Below, piece by piece: positions 8,461 through 16,095 of a stretch of DNA of 64,000 bases (its first letter is position 1; every line of letters begins with the position of its first letter). The DNA lies in assembly GCA_036518955.1 (NCBI GenBank), contig DATDMG010000010.1:1-64000 (forward strand). Reading direction: 5' to 3'. The DNA comes from DATDMG01 sp036518955. GTDB lineage: Bacteria; Actinomycetota; Actinomycetes; Actinomycetales; Kineosporiaceae. A program made the translations under genes and the position numbers. Under the pieces are notes generated by a model. The model worked only from the letters and a program-made list of their open reading frames with translations. It was not told where the DNA came from and did not search any database.

Positions 8461-8645
8461 GGCCACCTCAACCGGGGAGGAGATGGGGACTCTGGCGGGA
8501 GGACGGGCCAGGTCCGGGGTGCTCCGGTCCGAGTCTAGGGCCCCCTGGGGCGGGGGCACGCGGGCGCGCCGGTGCCTCGCGGGGGTGCCGCGCGACAGGC
8601 TGTCCGCCTCTCGGCGGGCTCACCGCGCGCCAGTCCCCGCCGAGG

Positions 8646-9179
8646 TCAGCGGCCCTGCCGGCGGCGCACCACCTCGGCCCCGGAGTCCTCGGCCCAGGTC
8701 GTGATCAGTGACTCGCCGAGGGGGGTGGCCACGCGTCGAGGCAGGCCGAGGACGCCGCCGTGGTCCCCGAGCCGGAGCAGCACGAGCCGGCGGGTCACCA
8801 CGACCTGGTCCACGTCGTTCCAGTCCAGCTCGAAGCGGGTGCCCGCGCGGTCCGCCTCGATCCGGTCCGCCTGCACCCGCCAGTGCACGGTGAGTTGGTC
8901 GGCCGCGATCCGGGGCCAGCGGAGCCGCGGCCCGACGAGTGCGTACGCGGTGGCGTAGGTCGCCAGCGCGGACACCGCGGTCGTGCCGATCGCCAGCGCG
9001 GCCGGGCCCGCAGCGCCGAGGACCAGGGCGGCTGCGGTGATCAGGACGACGGTGGCCGCGGCGAGCGCTGTCCGGGCCCAGAACCCGGACAGTCGTAGGG
9101 CTTCCCCGAACAGCTCACGCCATTCGGGCGCCTCCAGGACGGCGTGCACGTCGACGCTCGGCCGGCCATGACCTGACAC
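8646..9179 (-). CDS. YcxB-like membrane protein
   Basis: 177 residues. A short cytoplasmic N-terminus is followed by two adjacent transmembrane helices (about 35-55 and 60-80), then a beta-rich soluble domain. That domain contains F-E-L-D-W-N-D-V-D-Q-V-V-V-T-R-R-L-V-L-L-R-L, the tryptophan-containing signature of YcxB-like / PH-like bacterial membrane proteins. GTG 9179 has only a weak ribosome-binding site; a slightly shorter product is possible. Function of the family is not established. Confidence 0.65.
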   Translation of the reverse strand: MSGHGRPSVDVHAVLEAPEWRELFGEALRLSGFWARTALAAATVVLITAAALVLGAAGPAALAIGTTAVSALATYATAYALVGPRLRWPRIAADQLTVHWRVQADRIEADRAGTRFELDWNDVDQVVVTRRLVLLRLGDHGGVLGLPRRVATPLGESLITTWAEDSGAEVVRRRQGR

Positions 9180-9382
9180 GATTCAGCACGGTACGACCGG
9201 CCGCGCTCGAGGGGGAGGGTTGACGGTGGGTTCGGCCCTGCCGGAGCGAGAGGGTCACAGGAATGGCGCATGCCTGGTCACGAAGAGCTCCGTTACAAGT
9301 ACGAACCGTTGTGTGCCGCCGCTCCGGGCCGGCAGTACTCGGCGCAGCTGAGATGACCGGTGGATCCAGACCTGGTCAGGCT

Positions 9383-9397
9383 TGTCCACCATGGACA
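9383..9397. promoter_or_regulatory. Inverted repeat TGTCCA-N3-TGGACA, possible operator
   Basis: Perfect 6-base arms with a 3-base centre, about 220 bases upstream of the PAS-LuxR gene. No regulator can be named. Confidence 0.35.
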
Positions 9398-9435
9398 GGT
9401 GAAGCGCGCCCCAGTCCGTGATGTGTGGACCGTGA

Positions 9436-9451
9436 AGTGATCCGGATCACA
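9436..9451. promoter_or_regulatory. CRP/GlxR-like box AGTGA-N6-TCACA
   Basis: The 14-base core GTGATCCGGATCAC is a perfect palindrome and, with its flanks, differs by one base from the actinobacterial CRP/GlxR consensus TGTGA-N6-TCACA. It lies about 165 bases before the PAS-LuxR start. cAMP-dependent control is an inference from the match. Confidence 0.5.
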
Positions 9452-9614
9452 ATGACACGTCGGCTGGCGGTGGCACGCCATCCCAGCTCGCACGGCAGGT
9501 GCGCCACGATCAGGTGGGTGCACTGCTCGGCAATCATCCCCGATATGGGGGTGACTCATGCCATAGACCAACGGTTACCATTCGTCACCTACTGCGTTCG
9601 AGGGAGAGCCGTAC

Positions 9615-10739
9615 GTGTACCACCTGGATCGCGACCTGCCCGCTCGGTCGGCCACTCGCGACCCGCACGGCGACCCGGAACGCGACCCGGAACGCGACCC
9701 GCACGGCGACCCGGAACGCGACCCGCACGGCGAATCCGGGGGAGTGTGGCGCGATGTCGTCGAGGCGATGCCCGGCTTCGTGATGCTCCTCAACGCGGAC
9801 TACGTCTGCACCTACGTCTCCCCGGCAGCCGAGCGCGACGTCGGACTGCCCGCGGCCGCGGTGATCGGGGACCGGCCGGAGGCGCTGGTCCACCCTGGGC
9901 AGCTGCCCGACGTCTGGCGCGTCCGCGCCGCGGCGGCCGCGGGGGAGCGCGCGGTCACCACCCGGGTGCGGGTGTCCGGCCACGGCGATGCCGACCGGTG
10001 GTACGAGGCGGCCGTCACCCAGCTCCGCGATCCCCAGCGGCAGTCGATCTACAGCGCCGTCCATGTGCGTGACGTCACCGCCGAGGTGGAGTCGCAGGCG
10101 GCGCTGACCCGGTGCAGCGACCGGTACCGATGCCTGCTCGCCGCGATCGACGAGGCGGTCCTGCAGCTCGACGCGCGCGGCCGGATCGAGTCGTTCAACG
10201 CGCAGGCGCTCGAGCTGGTCCGGCGCAGCGCCGATGAGCTGCTGGGTGCGCAGGCCGTCGCCGTCCTCGACCTGCGCGACCGGGACGGTCGGCCGGTGAC
10301 CGGCCCGCTGAGCACCGCGCTCGCTGAGGCGCCGGACGACGACGCCCCGGCCTGGCGCACCATCCGGCGCGGCGACGGGCAGCGCCGGCTGGTGCGGATC
10401 ACGACCGCCGCCTTCGAGGGGCCGCGGCCCCATGGCGGTGGCACCTTGTTGATCCTCTGCGAGTCGGGCGGCCGGGGCGGGGACGTCTCGGTCGGCGCGC
10501 CGACCCTCGAACAGGCGCGCAGCGCGGCGGGGCTCACCGCCCGGGAGGGTGACGTGCTCAACGGCCTGGCGGCCGGGGGCGACGTGCCCACGATCGCCCG
10601 GCAGCTCGGGATCAGCGTGCACAGCGTGCGCGGACACGTGAAGAGCATCACCGCGAAGCTCGGTGTCCACAGCCAATTGCAGGCTGTGATCGCCGCCGCC
10701 CAGCGGGGCATGATCGACCTGAGCGTGCGCCGGGGGTGA
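9615..10739 (+). CDS. PAS-domain LuxR-family transcriptional regulator
   Basis: 374 residues from GTG 9615 (GGGAG about 7 bases upstream). The N-terminus carries a degenerate repeat of D-P-H-G / D-P-E-R. Next come two PAS-like sensory domains (about 45-160 and 165-285; note V-H-V-R-D-V-T-A-E-V-E, the end of the first) and a C-terminal LuxR helix-turn-helix (about 305-370: G-L-T-A-R-E-G-D-V-L ... L-G-I-S-V-H-S-V-R-G-H-V-K-S-I). Cytosolic, single-component sensor-regulator. No cofactor-binding residue is obvious, so the signal is unknown. A CRP-like box precedes the gene. Confidence 0.85.
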   Translation: MYHLDRDLPARSATRDPHGDPERDPERDPHGDPERDPHGESGGVWRDVVEAMPGFVMLLNADYVCTYVSPAAERDVGLPAAAVIGDRPEALVHPGQLPDVWRVRAAAAAGERAVTTRVRVSGHGDADRWYEAAVTQLRDPQRQSIYSAVHVRDVTAEVESQAALTRCSDRYRCLLAAIDEAVLQLDARGRIESFNAQALELVRRSADELLGAQAVAVLDLRDRDGRPVTGPLSTALAEAPDDDAPAWRTIRRGDGQRRLVRITTAAFEGPRPHGGGTLLILCESGGRGGDVSVGAPTLEQARSAAGLTAREGDVLNGLAAGGDVPTIARQLGISVHSVRGHVKSITAKLGVHSQLQAVIAAAQRGMIDLSVRRG

Positions 10740-10790
10740 CCGGGTGCAGGTTTCACCACTCGCGGGGTGGTGACGCGGGCCGCCCCCTCG

Positions 10791-10806
10791 TACGGTCGTC
10801 ACCATG
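10791..10806 (+). promoter_or_regulatory. Putative leaderless promoter of gnd (-10 TACGGT)
   Basis: TACGGT ends 7 bases before the ATG and no Shine-Dalgarno is present, so transcription would begin at the start codon. Confidence 0.45.
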
Positions 10807-12276
10807 ACTTCGCAGATCTCCGATTCCGGTACCCGGTCCGGTGGGGGGGCGACGGCTCAGGTGGGCGTCGTCGGCCTCGCCGTGATGGGCAGCAACCTCG
10901 CCCGCAACTTCGCCCGGCACGGCCACACCGTGGCGCTCCACAACCGGACGACGTCGCGCACCGACGAGCTGGTGGCCCGGCACGGAGACGAGGGTCACTT
11001 CGTCCCGACGGCCACGATCGAGGAGTTCGTGGCCAGCCTGCGACGCCCGAGGCGAGCCCTGATCATGGTGAAGGCCGGCGCCCCCACCGACGCGATGATC
11101 GATGCGCTGGTCCCGCACCTCGAACCCGGCGACATCGTCGTGGACGGCGGCAACGCCCACTTCGAGGACACCCGTCGGCGCGAGGCGGCGCTGCGCGAGC
11201 GGGGTCTGCACTTCGTCGGTGCCGGCATCTCGGGTGGCGAGGAGGGGGCCCTCAACGGGCCCTCCATCATGCCGGGCGGCTCCCCCGAGTCCTACCAGGC
11301 GCTGGGCCCGCTGCTCGAGGACATCGCCGCCGAGGTCGACGGTGAGCCCTGCTGCACCTACATCGGACCGGACGGCGCCGGCCACTTCGTGAAGATGGTG
11401 CACAACGGTATCGAGTACGCGGACATGCAGTTCATCGCGGAGGCGTACGACGTCCTGCGCGGTGCCGGGATGGACCCGGCGGAGATCGCCAAGGCATTCC
11501 AGGCCTGGAACACCGGTGACCTGGAGTCCTTCCTCATCGAGATCACCGCCGAGGTCCTTGCCGCGGTCGACGGTGGCACCGGACGCCCGCTGGTCGACCT
11601 CATCGCGGACGCCGCCGAGCAGAAGGGCACCGGTCGCTGGACCGTCCAGACCGCGCTTGAGCTGGGGGTTCCGGCCGGAACGATCGCCGAGGCGGTGTTC
11701 GCCCGGTCGACCTCCGGGCACGACCGCCTGCGCGCGGCCTCCCGCGCGGCCCTCACCGGGCCCCGATCGGGCATTCCGGGGGTGGATCGCGGCAAGCTCG
11801 TGGACGACGTCCGGGCCGCGCTCTGGTCCGCGAAGGTGGTCGCGTACGCCCAGGGGCTCGACCAGATCCGCGCCGGCAGCGAGGCGTACGGCTGGGACGT
11901 GGACGTCGCGGGGGTCGCCAGGATCTGGCGTGGCGGCTGCATCATCCGCGCTCGGCTGCTGGAGCGCATCCGGGCCGAGTACGCCGCCCAGAACCTTCCT
12001 ACCCTGCTCGCGGCACCTGGGGTGGCGGCCGAGCTGGGCCAGACCCAGGCGGGGTGGCGCTCCGTCGTGGCGCTGGCGACCGCGGCGGGCATCCCGGTCC
12101 CCGGGTTCAGTTCGGCGCTGGCGTACTACGACACGGTGCGGGCCGAGCGGTTGCCCGCCTGCCTCGTGCAGGGGCTGCGCGACTTCTTCGGTGCCCATAC
12201 CTACCGCCGGACCGATGTGGAGGGAACCTTCCACACCGACTGGTCCGGCGACCGCGCCGAGCACCGGATGGGCTGA
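10804..12276 (+). CDS. gnd: 6-phosphogluconate dehydrogenase, decarboxylating
   Basis: Oxidative decarboxylation of 6-phosphogluconate to ribulose 5-phosphate with NADP(+), in the pentose phosphate pathway. At 490 residues it is the long, homodimeric form. Seen: Rossmann motif V-G-L-A-V-M-G-S-N-L-A, N-R-T-T cofactor segment, the substrate and catalytic block G-A-G-I-S-G-G-E-E-G-A (Ser/Gly-Gly) and H-F-V-K-M-V-H-N-G-I-E-Y (catalytic Lys), and the Gly-rich C-terminal domain with R-G-G-C-I-I-R. No ribosome-binding site; a -10-like TACGGT sits 7 bases upstream, so translation is probably leaderless. Confidence 0.97.
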   Translation: MTSQISDSGTRSGGGATAQVGVVGLAVMGSNLARNFARHGHTVALHNRTTSRTDELVARHGDEGHFVPTATIEEFVASLRRPRRALIMVKAGAPTDAMIDALVPHLEPGDIVVDGGNAHFEDTRRREAALRERGLHFVGAGISGGEEGALNGPSIMPGGSPESYQALGPLLEDIAAEVDGEPCCTYIGPDGAGHFVKMVHNGIEYADMQFIAEAYDVLRGAGMDPAEIAKAFQAWNTGDLESFLIEITAEVLAAVDGGTGRPLVDLIADAAEQKGTGRWTVQTALELGVPAGTIAEAVFARSTSGHDRLRAASRAALTGPRSGIPGVDRGKLVDDVRAALWSAKVVAYAQGLDQIRAGSEAYGWDVDVAGVARIWRGGCIIRARLLERIRAEYAAQNLPTLLAAPGVAAELGQTQAGWRSVVALATAAGIPVPGFSSALAYYDTVRAERLPACLVQGLRDFFGAHTYRRTDVEGTFHTDWSGDRAEHRMG

Positions 12277-12295
12277 CAGGTCCACACCGCCACAC

Positions 12296-12333
12296 GCCGG
12301 CCGTGATCATGCATGCCGGCCGTGGTCATGCAA
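12296..12333. repeat. Tandem 19-bp direct repeat containing GTGATCATGCA
   Basis: Two adjacent 19-base copies (GCCGGCCGTGATCATGCAT and GCCGGCCGTGGTCATGCAA). The core is the same TGATCA palindrome family seen at 37.7 kb and elsewhere in this window. Confidence 0.7.
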
Positions 12334-12416
12334 CGGGGTGGCAGCGGTGCCGGTCGAGGGGACGGCGCGGGGTTCGGGCTGCCCCTCGCCGTCCCTGACC
12401 CGCGACCCAGGAGTTG

Positions 12417-12448
12417 CGTGATCACGGCCCCCGCGCGTGATCACGGCC
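12417..12448. repeat. Two copies of GCGTGATCACGGCC
   Basis: Identical 14-base units at 12417-12430 and 12435-12448, each centred on the palindrome GTGATCAC. They belong to the intergenic TGATCA family. Confidence 0.65.
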
Positions 12449-12500
12449 GGTGTCCTTGGGGGCTGTCCGCAGGGTGCCTGGGCGCTTGGTTGGGCTAGGA

Positions 12501-12514
12501 TGTGAACCATCACA
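12501..12514. promoter_or_regulatory. Inverted repeat TGTGA-N4-TCACA
   Basis: Half-sites equal those of CRP/GlxR, but the spacer is four, not six, bases. This may be a different regulator's site or a chance match upstream of araA. Confidence 0.3.
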
Positions 12515-12665
12515 CGCCCCTCGGTTGGAGGGGAGCCATTCTCGGTGCTGCCGATGGTGCTCGCTTCACTGCATGTCAGGAGCTATTTCGCCAAGGCTGG
12601 CGGTGAAGTGAGGCTCAAGTGGCCGTTATGAAACCGTGATGTCGGGGGGATGGCAGCGTTGGAAA

Positions 12666-12680
12666 GTGAGCGTTAACAAT
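12666..12680. promoter_or_regulatory. LacI-family operator candidate upstream of araA
   Basis: GTGAGCGTTAACAAT; its complement reads TTGTTAACGCTCAC. This is the G-T-T-A-A-C-G-C-T pattern typical of LacI/GalR operators in actinobacterial sugar operons. It lies about 70 bases before the araA start. Repression relieved by arabinose is inferred. Confidence 0.5.
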
Positions 12681-12746
12681 GGGGCGTCCACGTGACCGCG
12701 GGTGAGCCTCGACGGTCACTAGCCAGTGTTGACGCCAGGAGGCGCA

Positions 12747-14264
12747 GTGGCCGAGCCTCAGCCCCGGCAGGTCTGGTTCCTGACCGGTAGCCAGCACCTC
12801 TACGGCCCCGAGACCCTCGCCCAGGTCGCTGAGCAGTCCCAGCTCGTGAGCCGTCGGCTCGCGGAGGGCGATCGGTTGCCTGCGGAGATCGTCTGGAAGC
12901 CTGTCCTCACCGATGCCGCCGCGATCCGGGCGTGCCTGGAGGATGCGGACCGAGACCCTGCCTGCATCGGCGTGATCGCCTGGATGCACACCTTCTCACC
13001 AGCGAAGATGTGGATCAGTGGCCTGGACCTCCTCCGCAAGCCGCTGCTCCACCTGCACACGCAGGTCAACGAGACCTTGCCGTGGGCGACGATCGACATG
13101 GACTTCATGAACCTCAACCAGGCCGCGCACGGCGACCGCGAGTTCGGGTTCGTGCAGACGCGGCTCGGCGTCGCGCGCAAGACGGTCGTCGGCCACGCCG
13201 CCGACCCTGAGGTCGTCGAGAGCGTCGCCCGGTGGATCCGAGCCGCGATCGGGTTCGCCCACCTGCGTACCCTTCGCCTAGCCCGCTTCGGCGACAACAT
13301 GCGGGACGTCGCGGTGACCGAGGGCGACAAGGTGGAGGCGGAGCTGCGCTTCGGTGTCTCGGTCAACACCTACGGGGTGAACGACCTGGTCGAGCGGGTG
13401 GACGCGGCCGCCGAGGCTGACGTCGACGCGCTCGTGCAGGAGTACGCGGACACCTACCGGCTGGTGCCCGAGCTGGCCAAGGGCGGGGACCGGCACGAGT
13501 CCCTGCGGTACGCCGCCCGGATCGAGGTCGGCCTGCGGTCCTTCCTCAGCGCGGGCGGGTTCGGGGCCTTCACCACCAACTTCCAGGACCTGGGCGGCCT
13601 GCGCCAGTTGCCCGGGCTCGCCGTCCAGCGGCTGATGGCCGACGGCTACGGCTTCGGTGGCGAGGGCGACTGGAAGACCTCGACGCTGCTGGCGACCCTG
13701 AAGGCGGCCGGCGCCGGGAGCGGGCTCGGCACCTCGTTCATGGAGGACTACACGTACCACTTGGGGCCGGGCGAGCCGAAGATCCTCGGTGCGCACATGC
13801 TCGAGGTGTGCCCGACGATCGCCGACGGGCGGCCCTCCTGCGAGATCCATCCGCTGAGCATCGGTGACCGGGAGGACCCGGTGCGCCTCGTGTTCGACTC
13901 CCGGCCCGGTCCGGCCGTCGTCATCGGGCTGGCCGACCTCGGCGACCGGTTCCGCCTGGTCGCGAACGAGATCGACGTCGTCCCGCCGGACGAGCCGTTG
14001 CCCGCCCTGCCGGTCGCCCGCGCGGTCTGGACGCCGCGCCCGTCCCTGCGGATCTCGGCCCAGTCCTGGCTCACCGCGGGTGGACCGCACCACACCGTGC
14101 TCACCCAGGCCCTGGACGCCGAGACGCTACGAGACCTCGCGGCGATGCTCCGCACCGAGCTGGTCGTGATCGACGCCGACACCACCACCGCATCGTTCGC
14201 CGACCACCTGAGGTGGAACCAGGCGTACTACCGACTCGCCGCCGGAATCCCGGGCGGTCGGTGA
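12747..14264 (+). CDS. araA: L-arabinose isomerase
   Basis: Converts L-arabinose to L-ribulose. 505 residues from GTG 12747, chosen because GGAGG lies about 7 bases upstream; family length is about 500. Conserved segments include the N-terminal W-F-L-T-G-S-Q-H-L-Y-G, W-M-H-T-F-S-P-A-K-M-W-I, F-G-D-N-M-R, and the metal/catalytic block G-G-F-G-A-F-T-T-N-F-Q-D-L with G-Y-G-F-G-G-E-G-D-W-K-T, then S-F-M-E-D-Y-T-Y and H-M-L-E-V-C-P. No araB or araD lies in the window; the next gene is a short secreted ORF. So the isomerase is separated from the rest of its pathway. Confidence 0.97.
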   Translation: MAEPQPRQVWFLTGSQHLYGPETLAQVAEQSQLVSRRLAEGDRLPAEIVWKPVLTDAAAIRACLEDADRDPACIGVIAWMHTFSPAKMWISGLDLLRKPLLHLHTQVNETLPWATIDMDFMNLNQAAHGDREFGFVQTRLGVARKTVVGHAADPEVVESVARWIRAAIGFAHLRTLRLARFGDNMRDVAVTEGDKVEAELRFGVSVNTYGVNDLVERVDAAAEADVDALVQEYADTYRLVPELAKGGDRHESLRYAARIEVGLRSFLSAGGFGAFTTNFQDLGGLRQLPGLAVQRLMADGYGFGGEGDWKTSTLLATLKAAGAGSGLGTSFMEDYTYHLGPGEPKILGAHMLEVCPTIADGRPSCEIHPLSIGDREDPVRLVFDSRPGPAVVIGLADLGDRFRLVANEIDVVPPDEPLPALPVARAVWTPRPSLRISAQSWLTAGGPHHTVLTQALDAETLRDLAAMLRTELVVIDADTTTASFADHLRWNQAYYRLAAGIPGGR

Positions 14265-14308
14265 ACCCGAACCGGCAGGAACTGTCCGTTCCGCCCGAAG
14301 GAGAGACC

Positions 14309-14404
14309 ATGAGGTTCACCCGGGTCGTCGGTGTCGCCGCCGGGGTCGTGCTCACCACGAGTCTGGCGGCAACGCAGGGAGGGTCGGCCGACCTCACCGG
14401 TTGA
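14309..14404 (+). pseudogene. 31-residue ORF equal to an isolated signal peptide
   Basis: Starts at ATG 14309 with a strong GAAGGAG site and encodes M-R-F-T-R-V-V-G-V-A-A-G-V-V-L-T-T-S-L-A-A-T. This is a textbook signal sequence that stops after nine more residues. It could be the stump of a deleted secreted-protein gene that followed araA (for example a sugar-binding protein), or a genuine mini-peptide. No continuation is visible in the other frames before the next gene. Confidence 0.45.
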
Positions 14405-14421
14405 CGCGGTGGTGGCCCGGC

Positions 14422-14440
14422 GCATCCCACGGTGGGATGC
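14422..14440. terminator. Perfect hairpin GCATCCCAC-G-GTGGGATGC
   Basis: Perfect 9-base arms around one central base, just after the signal-peptide ORF. A stem this tight with almost no loop is unlikely to form as RNA without opening its centre, and no T-tract follows. It could equally be a protein-binding palindrome. Confidence 0.35.
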
Positions 14441-14477
14441 CGTACACCTTTCGCAGGGCCACGCTCGGTTAGATCTT

Positions 14478-14497
14478 CTGCCAGGCGAGCCTGGCAG
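14478..14497. promoter_or_regulatory. Leader hairpin abutting the ribosome-binding site
   Basis: CTGCCAGGC-GA-GCCTGGCAG is a perfect 9-base-pair inverted repeat that touches the GGGGAGAA ribosome-binding site of the phospholipase gene. In RNA it could hinder ribosome access; in DNA it could be an operator. Confidence 0.4.
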
Positions 14498-14508
14498 GGG
14501 AGAACGGC

Positions 14509-15936
14509 ATGGATGATCGCACGCCGTCACGAAGGGCGTTCCTTCGCTACGGCGGGGTAGTGGGCGGTTCGGCGCTCGGGCTGTCGGCCGTCGGCGGGTC
14601 GGCGCCCGCCGGCGCGGTCGGCGGACCGTCCGTGGCGTCGGGTCGTGCGGCCCTGGCCGCCCGTCGGCGACCGCTGAGGACCCCGGACAGCCTCCCCGAC
14701 CCCACCCGCCCCGCCGGGACGCCGACGGCGGCGCTCCCGTTCGACCACCTCGTGGTCGTGATGATGGAGAACCACTCGTTCGACAACATCCTGGGCGCGC
14801 TGCCACTGGTCGGACGGCGCGCGGCGGACGGTCTCACCTTCGATGCCCGCGGACGGGCGCTCAACACCAATCCCGGACCGAACGGTCCGGTCCGGGCGTT
14901 CCCGTTCCCGTCGACGGCGCAGGGGAACGGCGTCTCGCAGCAGTGGCGTGCCACCCACGAGCAGGTCAACGGCGGCCGGATGGACGGCTTCGTGCGAAGC
15001 GCCGGCTCGACCAGGCAGGCGATGGGGTACTGGACGCCGCAGGTGCTCCCGTTCATCTACTCCCTCGCCCGGACGTTCACGGTCGCCGACCGGTGGTTCG
15101 GCTCGGCGCCCTGCCAGACCTTCCCGAACCGCCGCTTCCTGCTCGCCGGCACCGCCTACGGGAACATCAGCTCGACCGCGGCGAGCCTGTCCGACCCGCC
15201 GCCGCCGAACGGCACCCTGTTCGACCGGCTGCACCAGCACGGCATCACCTGGAAGAACTACTACAGCGACGTGCCGCAGACCGCGGTCATCCCGTCGATC
15301 GCCAGGAAGTACCCGGGCAGCCTGGCCAGGATCGGGCAGTTCTCCACGGACTGCGCGAGCGGCCGGCTGCCCGCCGTCAGCCTGGTCGACCCCCAGTTCG
15401 GCGTGGTGGGCGACGCCGGGGGACTGCTCCAGAAGGCTCCCGGGCTCCGTCGCCTCGGCGGGAGGCTCGCCGCGGTGGGGCAGAGCGAGGAGATCCCTCA
15501 GGATCTCGAGCACGGGGAGGAGTGGGCGTACGGCGTCGTCCGTGCGGTGCTGCGCTCGCCCGCCTGGCGGCGCACGCTGCTGGTCTACGTGTACGACGAG
15601 CACGGCGGCTACTACGACCATGTGCCGCCGCCCGCGGCGATCGCACCGGACGCGATCCCGCCCAAGCTGGCCGTGGGCGACCCGCCCGGCGGCTACACCG
15701 TCTACGGGCCGCGCGTGCCCGCCGTCATCGTGTCGGCGTACTCACGCCCGGGCGCCGTGGTCAGCACGGTGTACGACCACACCTCGATCCTGGCCACGAT
15801 CCAGGCCAAGTGGAACCTGCCGGCGATGACCTTCCGCGACGCGAACGCGGCCACGGTCGCGGCGTGCCTCGACGTGCGCCGCGCGGCCTTCGCGCACCCG
15901 CCGGCCGTTGCTCCGCCGCGGAGCCTGCGACGCTGA
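14509..15936 (+). CDS. Tat-exported phosphoesterase of the phospholipase C / acid phosphatase family
   Basis: 475 residues. The N-terminus has a twin-arginine signal (S-R-R-A-F-L-R followed by a Gly/Ala-rich hydrophobic stretch), so the protein is exported folded. The mature part is a phosphoesterase-family enzyme: V-V-V-M-M-E-N-H-S-F-D-N-I-L-G near residue 85, and Y-V-Y-D-E-H-G-G-Y-Y-D-H-V-P-P-P near residue 365, both metal/active-site segments of bacterial phospholipase C. It probably cleaves phosphate esters of lipids or other substrates outside the cell. ATG 14509 follows GGGGAGAA. Confidence 0.88.
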   Translation: MDDRTPSRRAFLRYGGVVGGSALGLSAVGGSAPAGAVGGPSVASGRAALAARRRPLRTPDSLPDPTRPAGTPTAALPFDHLVVVMMENHSFDNILGALPLVGRRAADGLTFDARGRALNTNPGPNGPVRAFPFPSTAQGNGVSQQWRATHEQVNGGRMDGFVRSAGSTRQAMGYWTPQVLPFIYSLARTFTVADRWFGSAPCQTFPNRRFLLAGTAYGNISSTAASLSDPPPPNGTLFDRLHQHGITWKNYYSDVPQTAVIPSIARKYPGSLARIGQFSTDCASGRLPAVSLVDPQFGVVGDAGGLLQKAPGLRRLGGRLAAVGQSEEIPQDLEHGEEWAYGVVRAVLRSPAWRRTLLVYVYDEHGGYYDHVPPPAAIAPDAIPPKLAVGDPPGGYTVYGPRVPAVIVSAYSRPGAVVSTVYDHTSILATIQAKWNLPAMTFRDANAATVAACLDVRRAAFAHPPAVAPPRSLRR

Positions 15937-16079
15937 GCGCGCCGACGCTTCGGCGGACCACTCCGGGGCGGGGCGCGGCCGAGACCGGATCAGGCTCGGG
16001 CCGGTGACGGTGGTCCGGCCGCGCGCCCGGCCGGTGACACCCATCCATGAACTCATGGTGCTCGAACGACGACAACCGG

Positions 16080-16095
16080 TAATGTCGATGGGGTG
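16080..16095 (+). promoter_or_regulatory. Putative leaderless promoter (-10 TAATGT) of the LuxR/ATPase gene
   Basis: TAATGT lies 7 bases before GTG 16093 and no Shine-Dalgarno is seen. This supports the longer of the two possible starts (the other is ATG 16177). Confidence 0.45.

Larger units (their letters stand above)
9180..9614. other. Intergenic control region between divergent genes
   Basis: No gene seen. It holds two palindromes annotated separately: TGTCCA-CCA-TGGACA at 9383-9397 and a CRP-like AGTGA-N6-TCACA box at 9436-9451. It must contain the promoters of the divergent YcxB-like and PAS-LuxR genes. Confidence 0.5.
12277..12746. other. Intergenic region with TGATCA palindromes and araA control signals
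   Basis: No gene seen. Left half: repeats annotated at 12296-12333 and 12417-12448. Middle: TGTGA-ACCA-TCACA inverted repeat at 12501-12514. Right: a LacI-type operator at 12666-12680 before araA. Confidence 0.55.

Noticed and set aside
12501..12514. CRP site upstream of araA
   Set aside because: Half-sites match, but the 4-base spacer is wrong for CRP/GlxR, so it is listed only as an inverted repeat.
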